A stretch of 64,000 nt of DNA, taken from Lysinibacillus xylanilyticus. Lineage in GTDB: Bacteria; Bacillota; Bacilli; Bacillales_A; Planococcaceae. The DNA is taken from positions 23,697 through 87,696 of the forward strand of contig NZ_LFXJ01000009.1 in assembly GCF_001183605.1 (NCBI RefSeq), in the 5' to 3' direction. The notes under the pieces are model-generated. The model was given only the letters and a program-made list of their open reading frames with translations, was not told where the DNA came from and searched no databases. The translations under genes and the position numbers were made by a program. Within the stretch, counting starts at the first letter, position 1. Every line of letters begins with the position of its first letter. This document shows positions 35,409 through 44,219 of this stretch, one piece after another.

Positions 35409-36738
35409 GCTGTACACCCGCTTTTCTAAAGGCACGCTTAATTTTAAATGTCTTCGTTTCCTTATATACATCTTCATCCTGTCCGCCCAACTGAATTGCA
35501 CGTAAATAAACATCTCGAGCATTATTTACCTCTTTAATACCCTTTAGCTGTATATAACGACGATCCTCATTCGTTGTCGTGAACCATAAGTTTTTAATAG
35601 CTAGCACCTCTAACACACGTAAATTATGAGACGTAAAAATAAGCTGACCTTTTCCGCCCTCATCAATCACTGTTAACAACTCGCCTAACAAATATTCAAA
35701 AACACCAGAATCTAATTCATCAATCACTACACAAGCATTTGGGTTATTATAAACTGCAATGAGTACACTGAGTACAGAAATAATTTTCAAAATTCCCTCT
35801 GACTCTGTCCGTAGTGGTAATTCGCGTTCCCCTCGCTGCGATAAAAATTCAAAACGGATTCCTTTTTCCCCGTTATCCATAGTTTGTTTTGTAAGCACAT
35901 TAATCTTTATAGACAGACCAGGAATAATCGCTGATAATACTTGATTACTTTGCTCTATTACTTCACATAACACGTAAAATGCATCCTCTGGCAATAACGC
36001 TGGCCCCTTCAAATTATAAGGGATAGAACCACGAGTTTTTTCAAGATGAATACTAAAGGGCATACTGCGCTCTTCATATAACGGTGCGATATTTTGATTA
36101 TTAACGACATGTAAATCCCGATTAAAATCTATTGCTAAATTATGAAGCAATTGCATTTCTAGCTCTGACAACCTGTCCTGTAATAATGGCTTTAAATCTT
36201 TGTGAAAGATAAAGGACATATATTGTTTTTTAGCTAATTGATGAGTGACTAGTAATTGGATACGCGTTTTTTCATTCATATCAGAAAGATTTGCTTTACG
36301 TAGTTGTATGTCTTCCACTGTAACATTAATTAGAATCTTTGAACGCTTCCCTTTCTCGTTTTCTCTGTAAGCTAAACGTTCAACCGTTGTGTACAGTCTG
36401 TTTTCATCTTCTTGTAACTCTACATAATAATTGAGAAAAAATGTGCCAAATTGATTTTCTACTAGAAACTCGAACTCAATACTTGCCATATCCTCCCCTG
36501 CCATAATTAATTTCTTTTCCTGAGATGGTAATTTAATTTCAGCAATCCAGCCGGAGATAAGTGCCTTTAACAAGCCAAATGCATCAACAATAGTTGTTTT
36601 CCCAGAACCGTTTTGTCCATATAAACCTACAACATCGGGCTTAAAAAACGTCTCAAAATTTACCGCTAAAATAATTTCACCATGACGTACATTTCGTAAA
36701 TTTTGTACCTTTATTTTCTTTATTTTTATAATGGTCAT
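35401..36738 (-). CDS. RecF/OLD-like AAA ATPase (AAA_15/AAA_21 type)
   Basis: This 445-residue ABC-type ATPase has a bipartite nucleotide-binding fold. The N-terminus IKKIKVQNLRNVRHGE leads to Walker A GQNGSGKTT (about residue 41). After a helical insertion of roughly 250 residues come the likely signature region LRTESEGILKI, Walker B ACVVIDELDSG and the His-loop IFTSHN. Such proteins (OLD, RloA, AriA, AbiLi) usually act with a nuclease or toxin. The downstream TOPRIM gene overlaps it by 8 bases, so the two form one operon. Repeat arrays flank both sides. Confidence 0.8.
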   Translation of the reverse strand: MTIIKIKKIKVQNLRNVRHGEIILAVNFETFFKPDVVGLYGQNGSGKTTIVDAFGLLKALISGWIAEIKLPSQEKKLIMAGEDMASIEFEFLVENQFGTFFLNYYVELQEDENRLYTTVERLAYRENEKGKRSKILINVTVEDIQLRKANLSDMNEKTRIQLLVTHQLAKKQYMSFIFHKDLKPLLQDRLSELEMQLLHNLAIDFNRDLHVVNNQNIAPLYEERSMPFSIHLEKTRGSIPYNLKGPALLPEDAFYVLCEVIEQSNQVLSAIIPGLSIKINVLTKQTMDNGEKGIRFEFLSQRGERELPLRTESEGILKIISVLSVLIAVYNNPNACVVIDELDSGVFEYLLGELLTVIDEGGKGQLIFTSHNLRVLEVLAIKNLWFTTTNEDRRYIQLKGIKEVNNARDVYLRAIQLGGQDEDVYKETKTFKIKRAFRKAGVQRD

Positions 36739-36828
36739 TTATTTAAACATCCTTTAATGATATTTCTTTCTATTATAATTAAATTTGATATATTTTATAA
36801 CATTTTCCGTTTTAATCTCTTTTAGCAA

Positions 36829-37090
36829 TTATTTTCTGTAGCGAAAGCAGAGCGTCAGCTACAAAATGTTTTCTGCGCGAAAGCAGAGCGTCAGCTACAA
36901 AATGTTTTCTGCGCGAAAGCAGAGCGTCAGCTACAAAATGTTTTCTGCGCGAAAGCAGAGCGTCAGCTACAAAATGTTTTCTGCGCGAAAGCAGAGCGTC
37001 AGCTACAAAATGTTTTCTGCGCGAAAGCAGAGCGTCAGCTACAAAATGTTTTCTGCGCGAAAGCGAAGCGACAGCGGCAATTATACCGAG
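36829..37090. repeat. 36-bp tandem array of family C units
   Basis: GCGAAAGCAGAGCGTCAGC recurs at 36841, 36877, 36913, 36949, 36985 and 37021, exactly every 36 bases. A seventh unit at 37057 has the canonical form GCGAAAGCGAAGCGACAGC. The six copies are essentially identical, so the expansion is recent. The array lies between the ATPase start and the Pro-rich gene. A degraded family B palindrome follows at about 37079–37096. Confidence 0.9.
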
Positions 37091-37201
37091 GCATAAATGA
37101 TTGAATAATTCATATGTCGATCATTCACCGAGTTTAACGCCTATGACGATCATAATAGTGGGCATATGTTAGAGAATAAAAATGAAGAAAGGTGTGTTTC
37201 A

Positions 37202-37648
37202 TTGGTCAATCCTAGATTAAATCCCGAAGATTTTGATGTTAACATTCCGTTTAACCCTTCCATGCCTTCTGGTAGCCCATATCCATCTTTAAACCCATTA
37301 CCCTATCCATCGCGCCCTTCACAGCCATATCCACCACGTCCTCCACAGCCATATCCGCCACAACCATACCCACCGCGCCCTCCGCAGCCATATCCACCAC
37401 AACCATACCCACCGCGCCCTCCGCAGCCATATCCACCACAACCATATCCACCGCGTCCTCCGCAGCCATATCCACCACAACCATATCCACCGCGTCCTCC
37501 GCAGCCATATCCACCACAACCATATCCACCGCGTCCTCCGCAACCATATCCGCCACAACCATACCCACCACGTCCTCAGCCATTTCCGATGCCATTTCCG
37601 GGCGGGCAATTTCCTGGCTTACCAGGTTTAAACCTACCAGGCATGTAG
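37202..37648 (+). CDS. Pro/Tyr/Gln-rich repeat protein
   Basis: After an N-terminal segment VNPRLNPEDFDVNIPFN of about 35 residues, the 148-residue product consists of about six copies of a 13-residue unit PQPYPPQPYPPRP, ending in a Phe/Pro/Gly tail (FPGGQFPGLPGLNLPGM). No signal peptide or membrane segment is present. Pro/Tyr-rich repeats of this kind occur in spore-coat, exosporium and wall proteins, but no function can be assigned. The TTG at 37202 is preferred because AAAGGTG lies seven bases upstream; an ATG at 37166 lacks a site. A strong terminator follows. Confidence 0.6.
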   Translation: MVNPRLNPEDFDVNIPFNPSMPSGSPYPSLNPLPYPSRPSQPYPPRPPQPYPPQPYPPRPPQPYPPQPYPPRPPQPYPPQPYPPRPPQPYPPQPYPPRPPQPYPPQPYPPRPPQPYPPQPYPPRPQPFPMPFPGGQFPGLPGLNLPGM

Positions 37649-37694
37649 ATTTGTTTCCTGACATATTTGGAAGCCCTAGATAAATGACTGTAGC

Positions 37695-37743
37695 AAAAAG
37701 GCTATCCAGAAGTTCAAATACGAACTAATGGATTGCCTTTTTA
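37695..37743 (+). terminator. Terminator after the Pro-rich gene
   Basis: An interrupted stem AAAGGC-ATCCA-AGTTC / GAACT-TGGAT-GCCTTT is followed by a T-run ending TTATTG. Confidence 0.85.
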
Positions 37744-37795
37744 TTGTTTATTAGAAACTATAATTGACTGATAAGAGAACTATGGAGGTGGAAAC

Positions 37796-37879
37796 ATGTC
37801 TATACAATTTTCAGCCATCCTACATATTTCCTCATCTAATGAGCAAAGTATTAGTGAGGTGAATCTATGTGTAACGTAA
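37796..37879 (+). CDS. Candidate 27-residue leader peptide
   Basis: ATG at 37796 follows GGAGGTG with five-base spacing, and the frame (MSIQFSAILHISSSNEQSIS, then EVNLCVT) ends with TAA at 37879. That stop lies 13 bases inside the next gene, whose own GAGGTG site is within this frame. The layout suggests translational coupling or a regulatory leader. There is no homology evidence. Confidence 0.4.
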   Translation: MSIQFSAILHISSSNEQSISEVNLCVT

Positions 37880-38583
37880 AAAAAATATCTTTATGTATGA
37901 TTAGCCTAATAATATTTAATTTGAGCATTGTATCTTCTTACGATGCAAAAGAATCAAATAGAGTTAATGGATTTAAAGCACAAATAAATGGCCTAGAGAA
38001 TCGTTTGAGAAGCCTTGAGCCGATAAAACCTCAGACAATTGCTGATCCTCCTTTTCCTGAATTATCTCCCCCGTCAAAATTTGTACCACTTACACAGGTG
38101 ATAGAGGATGGCATTACTATTCCTTATGATGTTATCATCAATAATCCAGGCTATAAGAGACCCGCTTATGAAGAATATTGGCATAGCTCAATCGGTCGGT
38201 GGAGCTATATTCCAACTAGAATTCATTATGCACTGCATCGACTATTTACGAATTACGATATTGCTCTTTCTGAATGGTACGACTTTGAACAAAATATGGG
38301 GTTCACGATTCCGATGTTTCAAAATAAAACTGATTTAGATTTATATATTGTAGCGTTCCAATTTGATATTACAGCAGTTTATACAATGGGGAATCAGGTA
38401 GTCATTGTTGGAAATCCAAGAAGAACCGGTGTTCAAGTGATTACTATAAAAACAAGCGCTATACATCCCACAAATACCGAAGAATCTTTACTTGTGCAAT
38501 TATCAACTCAAGCAGGAGAAGAGTTGGATTATGCTCTTATCTCTTATATTTCTTCTGATTTTAGGCTGAAGCAAAAAGAATAA
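37867..38583 (+). CDS. Secreted protein of unknown function
   Basis: The 238-residue product has an N-terminal signal-peptide-like segment (MCNVKKISLCMISLIIFNL…, about 25 residues) and a short heptad-like stretch (INGLENRLRSLEPI). A soluble region follows with an aromatic-rich part (YEEYWHSSIGRWSYIP) and a beta-rich C-terminal half. I recognise no domain. It has a GAGGTG site six bases upstream and overlaps the candidate leader frame. It may be surface-related like its Pro-rich neighbour, but that is only context. Confidence 0.7.
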   Translation: MCNVKKISLCMISLIIFNLSIVSSYDAKESNRVNGFKAQINGLENRLRSLEPIKPQTIADPPFPELSPPSKFVPLTQVIEDGITIPYDVIINNPGYKRPAYEEYWHSSIGRWSYIPTRIHYALHRLFTNYDIALSEWYDFEQNMGFTIPMFQNKTDLDLYIVAFQFDITAVYTMGNQVVIVGNPRRTGVQVITIKTSAIHPTNTEESLLVQLSTQAGEELDYALISYISSDFRLKQKE

Positions 38584-38644
38584 CTACTCTAAAGCTCTTT
38601 TCCGGAGTTTTATCAGCGATTCACTAAAAAATATTCGCCAAAGC

Positions 38645-38685
38645 AAAAAAACCACTTCTCAAATTTTGAGAAGTGGTTTTTATTT
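38645..38685. terminator. Bidirectional terminator between the secreted-protein gene and groEL
   Basis: AAAACCACTTCTCAAA pairs with TTTGAGAAGTGGTTTT, with an A-run before and a T-run after, between convergent genes. Confidence 0.92.
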
Positions 38686-38700
38686 GGCTAGAGCCGTAGA

Positions 38701-40338
<1,638 letters not shown>

Positions 40339-40471
40339 TTACCCTCCTGGAATGGAATATTCGTTAAGCTTGATCAATATATTTATAGAAATTTCGCCAT
40401 ACTGTCATTGTCACCTATCTTATTAATCTGTGACAATCACTAAAGGCATTTACTTTAATAAACTTATTAAC

Positions 40472-40756
40472 TTACTCAATAATTGCAAGAATATCGCTTT
40501 CGCGTAAAATTAGGTATTCATTACCTTCATATTTAACTTCTGTACCAGAGTATTTAGAGAAAATAATGCGGTCGTCAACTTTTACGTCAAGCTCTACACG
40601 TTGCCCGTTCTCTAAAATGCGACCTGTCCCAACTGCAACAACTTTACCTTCTTGCGGTTTTTCTTTTGCAGAGTCTGGCAGTACAATACCGAATGCAGAT
40701 TTTTCTTCTACCTCGATTAGTTCGATTACAATACGATCTCCTAGTGGTCTTAACAA
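40472..40756 (-). CDS. groES: Co-chaperonin GroES
   Basis: This is the ten-kilodalton lid of the GroEL chamber, 94 residues, with the mobile-loop region [16 protein letters not shown] and the signature [11 protein letters not shown]. The start is a TTG at 40756: AGGAGG lies nine bases upstream, and the first in-frame TTG three codons earlier abuts that site directly. It is followed by groEL after a gap of about 140 bases. Heat-shock control by HrcA is indicated by the CIRCE element 43 bases upstream. Confidence 0.98.
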   Translation of the reverse strand: MLRPLGDRIVIELIEVEEKSAFGIVLPDSAKEKPQEGKVVAVGTGRILENGQRVELDVKVDDRIIFSKYSGTEVKYEGNEYLILRESDILAIIE

Positions 40757-40798
40757 GTGAAACAACCTCCTATTATTAAAAATATACTTAAAAGTTTA

Positions 40799-40825
40799 TT
40801 AGCACTCTATCTAGTCGAGTGCTAA
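40799..40825. promoter_or_regulatory. CIRCE element (HrcA operator)
   Basis: A perfect inverted repeat TTAGCACTC–N9–GAGTGCTAA lies just upstream of groES. This is the exact consensus bound by the heat-shock repressor HrcA. Confidence 0.97.
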
Positions 40826-40947
40826 CACAATTATTATGATAATCAATCACACTTTTTTTTGCAAGTCAGAACTTCGAAAAATTTTGTTTTCTTTCCATAT
40901 TCCTCTACAATAGAAAGGTAGCATAATGAATGGAAAGGATTTTGACT

Positions 40948-41694
40948 GTGAATAATTCTCAAAAAATAAATAAACATAAAAAAACAGCCCTTTATGTTTT
41001 ACTGATCTATATCCTCATGCAAATATCAGGTATACTACTGGCAAAACCGTTTCACAAGCTTGTTATGAGTACAACCGGTTTACCAAGTGAGCAAGCAGCT
41101 CCACTTACGCAAGGCTGGTATATCGCTCTTAGCTTTGCCATTGCGTTAATTCTAAGTTTAATCCTAACATCTCGCGATAAAGCGTTTTGGGATATTTATC
41201 AAGGAAAGAAAGAAACTATTCCACTGTCAATTATGTGGGGGATTATCGGTTTCTTCTTAGTTTTCTTCGGCCAAATGATTGGCGCAGCTATCGAAATGGC
41301 TATATTCGGTATCCAAGGTGGATCGCAAAACACAGCTGATATTGTATCTATTGCAAAAGGTACTCCTATTGCAATATTAGCGATTGTTGTATTTGGACCA
41401 ATATTAGAAGAGTTCGTCTTCCGTCGTGTTATTTTCGGATCGCTTGTCCAAACAACTAATTTCTGGATAGCCGGTATAGTAAGCGCCATTTTCTTTGCAC
41501 TTATTCATTTCGACTTCTCACATATTTTACTTTATACAATTTGTGGATTGATTTTTGCCTTCTTATATCACAAAACAAAACGCATTTGGACGTCCATTAT
41601 CGCCCATGTCATGCTAAACGGTTTTGTGACACTTGTACAATTGTATGCAGAACCATTGCAAAAGTTTCTTGAACAACTAGAAAAAATGCAATAA
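40948..41694 (+). CDS. CPBP-family intramembrane metalloprotease (YdiL-like)
   Basis: This is a multi-pass membrane protein of about 248 aa in the CAAX-protease/bacteriocin-processing family. The metalloprotease motifs are EEFVFRRVIFG (EExxxR) near residue 160 and FALIHFD near residue 190, inside hydrophobic helices. Its place divergent from groES matches B. subtilis ydiL. The GTG at 40948 has GGAAAGGA upstream. The substrate is unknown. Confidence 0.88.
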   Translation: MNNSQKINKHKKTALYVLLIYILMQISGILLAKPFHKLVMSTTGLPSEQAAPLTQGWYIALSFAIALILSLILTSRDKAFWDIYQGKKETIPLSIMWGIIGFFLVFFGQMIGAAIEMAIFGIQGGSQNTADIVSIAKGTPIAILAIVVFGPILEEFVFRRVIFGSLVQTTNFWIAGIVSAIFFALIHFDFSHILLYTICGLIFAFLYHKTKRIWTSIIAHVMLNGFVTLVQLYAEPLQKFLEQLEKMQ

Positions 41695-41728
41695 AAAATC
41701 AGTGGAAGTTTTTCTTCCCACCGATTTT
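41694..41728 (+). terminator. Terminator after the CPBP protease gene
   Basis: AAATCAGTGG-AAG pairs imperfectly with CTTCCCACCGATTTT immediately after the stop codon. Confidence 0.6.
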
Positions 41729-41748
41729 GACCTCTATAAACGACGACG

Positions 41749-41782
41749 AAAAAGCTCGATGCTACTAATATGCATCGAGCTT
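41749..41782 (-). terminator. Terminator after tatC
   Basis: AAGCTCGATGC pairs perfectly with GCATCGAGCTT and is followed by TTTTCG on the minus strand, seven bases after the tatC stop. Confidence 0.85.
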
Positions 41783-41788
41783 CTATTA

Positions 41789-42610
41789 TTATTGATTTAA
41801 TTCTTCGATTTGACGTCGCTGCTGTTCAAGTGCCTCTTCGATTTGGCGTTTTTGCTCAGCTTCTTGTTCTTCCTTCATTCGCATTTCCTCTGATTTTAAG
41901 TATTTCTTATAGCCAATACGGGAAATCATAATGCTAATTTCATAAAGCATAAATAACGGTACTGAAACCATTAAATGTGAAGCTAATTCAGGTGGTGCGA
42001 TTAGAGCAGCACATACAAATAAACCAAAGTATGAATACTTACGAACACGAATTAGTAACTCAGGCGATAGAATCCCAATACGTGAAAAGAACAAGACGAC
42101 AATCGGTAATTGGAAAAGAAAACCAAAAGGTATTGTAAGCTTAAATAAAAACGAAAAATATTCATGTATGCCAATCGTTTGCTGAATTTCTAATTCATTT
42201 GATAAATTCATCATAAACTTTATGACGTAAGGGAATAGTAAAAAATATGAAAAAGATAGCCCTGCTAAAAACAATATAAATGAATACGGGATATAGCTTA
42301 AGGTTGCTTTTCGTTCCACGTCCCTTAATCCTGGGCTAATAAATGCCCACAATTGATACATCAATACCGGAGAAGATAGGATAAATGCTATTAAAAAAAC
42401 GACTTGGATATAAATTGCAAGTGGCGTTACTACATCAAACGCATGAAGCTCTATATTATAATTCGCTCCAGTAGTTTGAAGGTATTTAACAAGCGGTTTC
42501 GCAACAAAAAAGCCGCCAGCCATAGCGAGAACAAAGAAAACGGCAACAATGAAAAGCCGTTTTCTTAATTCTTCTATATGCTCAATGACAGTTAGATCTT
42601 TTGGATTCAT
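41789..42610 (-). CDS. tatC: Sec-independent translocase TatC
   Basis: This is the twin-arginine signal-peptide receptor in the cytoplasmic membrane. The 273-residue protein has six hydrophobic helices, the N-terminal VIEHIEELRKRL motif and the FLLFPYVIKFM and FGFLFQLPI stretches typical of TatC. The C-terminal tail is unusually long and charged (about 35 residues rich in E, Q, R and K), longer than in B. subtilis TatCy. It lies 18 bases after tatA. Confidence 0.95.
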   Translation of the reverse strand: MNPKDLTVIEHIEELRKRLFIVAVFFVLAMAGGFFVAKPLVKYLQTTGANYNIELHAFDVVTPLAIYIQVVFLIAFILSSPVLMYQLWAFISPGLRDVERKATLSYIPYSFILFLAGLSFSYFLLFPYVIKFMMNLSNELEIQQTIGIHEYFSFLFKLTIPFGFLFQLPIVVLFFSRIGILSPELLIRVRKYSYFGLFVCAALIAPPELASHLMVSVPLFMLYEISIMISRIGYKKYLKSEEMRMKEEQEAEQKRQIEEALEQQRRQIEELNQ

Positions 42611-42628
42611 TCCTCAAACATCCTAACT

Positions 42629-42814
42629 TTACTTATCTAGTTCTTTCTTTTTCTTGTCATCATCATCATCGTCGGCTAATCCTTTAGTAGCATTTTTGAA
42701 TTCACGTAATGTTGAACCAAATGCTTTACCAAGCTCCGGTAACTTCTTAGGACCGAAAATTAGTAATGCGACAATTCCGATAATAATGAGGCTCATAGGA
42801 CCAATACCACCCAT
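42629..42814 (-). CDS. tatA: Twin-arginine translocase subunit TatA
   Basis: This single-span pore-forming subunit has 61 residues from ATG 42814: a hydrophobic helix [17 protein letters not shown], the conserved [20 protein letters not shown] amphipathic region, and a charged tail with a run of six Asp followed by four Lys. The start is chosen for the GAGGAGGTGG site seven bases upstream. It is co-transcribed with tatC. Confidence 0.95.
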   Translation of the reverse strand: MGGIGPMSLIIIGIVALLIFGPKKLPELGKAFGSTLREFKNATKGLADDDDDDKKKKELDK

Positions 42815-43152
42815 TAAAGCCACCTCCTCTTTTATATCCATCATTTTAACGCATAATTCGCCATTTTGCTAACTAATTATATGTGAAAGTTTTTCGTCAA
42901 TCTCTCATTTAATACCATACTTCTAATTGACAGAAACTATGAGCTATACTATCAATTATGACTCGGCATAATTGCGTTCGGAATCGGCTTTATGCTTAGT
43001 CCTGCGTGAGGGCCGACACGATGTCGGTCATTTCGGTAATGCCACAGGACGTGGCGCTTTTACCGATGCAGGTCAGTTAGCCGTTACTCTTTCCAATTTC
43101 CGTGACATCCGCCGGAGGCTTTAGGCCAAAACGATGTTGATCACTCAGTCAT

Positions 43153-43226
43153 GTGTTGTTGCTGTCGCTTCGCTTTCGCACAGAAAGAAAACCTGTTGCT
43201 GTCGCTGCGCTTTCGCACAGATAAAT
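43153..43226. repeat. Family C insertion (two units, 74 bp) inside a family B element
   Basis: The paralogous copy at 9781–9800 reads CACTCAGTCAT-TGCCACAGG without interruption. Here 74 extra bases holding two copies of GCTGTCGCTKCGCTTTCGCA separate those halves. Confidence 0.85.
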
Positions 43227-43277
43227 TGCCACAGGACGTGGCGTTCTTAGACTGAGTTCCTCTATTTCAGCGGATGT

Positions 43278-43313
43278 CTTTTGTACCGAAAGCGTAGCGA
43301 CAGGTACGGATGT
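43278..43313. repeat. Family C insertion (one unit, 36 bp) inside a family B element
   Basis: GTACC and GGTAC pair around core GAAAGCGTAGCGACA. The unit is flanked by CGGATGT on both sides (43271–43277 and the unit's own end 43307–43313), while the copies at 9834, 46755 and 3270 lack it. Confidence 0.8.
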
Positions 43314-43352
43314 TTGTACACCCACCGAAGTAAGTTAAATTATGTACAATCA

Positions 43353-43988
43353 TCACTCTTCCTGATTGCGAATTAAATAAATGAGTGCCTGTAATTCTAC
43401 CGACAAATCGATTGTTAAAAGTTGCATTTTATCTGGTACAGTAATACGCTCCGGCGTAAAGTTCAAAATTCCTTTTGCATTCATCGCCGCTAATCTATCA
43501 GCCATTTTCTGTGCAGAGCGTGGTGAAACTGTTAAAATTGCAAGCTCCGCTCCATATTCTGCATACTTTTCTTCCAATAAATCAGGATGAAAAACAGGAA
43601 TATTGCTAATCATCTTCCCTTCCTTTGGGGCCTTTGAGTCAAATGCCACAACGATATGGGTATTATGATTTTTTTGGAAATTGTATTTTAATAAAGCACT
43701 ACCTAAATTCCCTACCCCAATTAACGCTACTTTTGTCGCTTCATGTTGATCGAGTGTTTGACTAAAAAATTGTAAGAGATGCTGCACATCATAGCCATAT
43801 CCCTTTTTCCCTAAAGCACCAAAATAAGAAAAATCACGGCGAATAGTTGCAGAATCAATTTTCATCGCTTCACTCAGTTCCTTCGACGAAATACGTTCCA
43901 TGCCTTCTTGCGCAAAGTTTTGGATAAATCGATAGTAAAGAGGAAGTCTTTTCGTAGTGGCTTGTGGAATTTTTAATTCTTGTTTCAA
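43353..43988 (-). CDS. rex: Redox-sensing repressor Rex
   Basis: This is an NADH/NAD+-responsive transcription repressor of fermentative and respiratory genes. The N-terminal winged helix (about 1–80) includes [10 protein letters not shown] and [13 protein letters not shown], and the Rossmann domain carries [13 protein letters not shown]. The C-terminal domain-swap helix is present. The length of 211 aa is typical. The start is TTG at 43988 with AGGAGG seven bases upstream. Its position between tatA and ydiF matches B. subtilis. Confidence 0.95.
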   Translation of the reverse strand: MKQELKIPQATTKRLPLYYRFIQNFAQEGMERISSKELSEAMKIDSATIRRDFSYFGALGKKGYGYDVQHLLQFFSQTLDQHEATKVALIGVGNLGSALLKYNFQKNHNTHIVVAFDSKAPKEGKMISNIPVFHPDLLEEKYAEYGAELAILTVSPRSAQKMADRLAAMNAKGILNFTPERITVPDKMQLLTIDLSVELQALIYLIRNQEE

Positions 43989-44219
43989 ACTTTTTCCTCC
44001 TTATAGAGTATCAAATCTATTTATGATACACGCTTAATTAACTATTTCTAAGTTTATAATATTCACTAGAGTATTTCCCTTTAGTTAATGGCGCGCTTTT
44101 ACGCCACTAACTAAAGAGAAATCGTTTCAATCTTACATGACAGCTTGGAATAAGTAAAGCATCGACATTGCAAGCCAATCGCTCATCCATTACACTAAGG
44201 AAGAATTGAGGTGTCAAGA

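Larger units (their letters stand above)
42953..43338. repeat. Intergenic repeat family B copy carrying family C insertions
   Basis: This element follows the 9549 copy closely, from the opening palindrome through CCGACACGATGTCGG and GCCACAGGACGTGGC to CAGCGGATGT. It differs by two insertions of family C (43153–43226 and 43278–43313) and by a deletion after GTTAGCCGTTA. It occupies the gap between rex and tatA. Confidence 0.85.

Noticed and set aside
36829..37090. Possible CRISPR array
   Set aside because: The 36-base units are contiguous, with no unique spacers and no cas genes in the window.
36866..37096. 76-codon plus-strand frame made of 12-residue repeats (MFSARKQSVSYK type)
   Set aside because: It exists only because the repeat unit is 36 bases, a multiple of three. 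There is no ribosome site and the same element occurs elsewhere in non-coding positions and other frames.
37251..37664. Minus-strand frame (137 codons) opposite the Pro-rich gene
   Set aside because: It is the antisense shadow of the 39-bp coding repeat, and a second overlapping antisense frame exists as well, as expected from periodic sequence.
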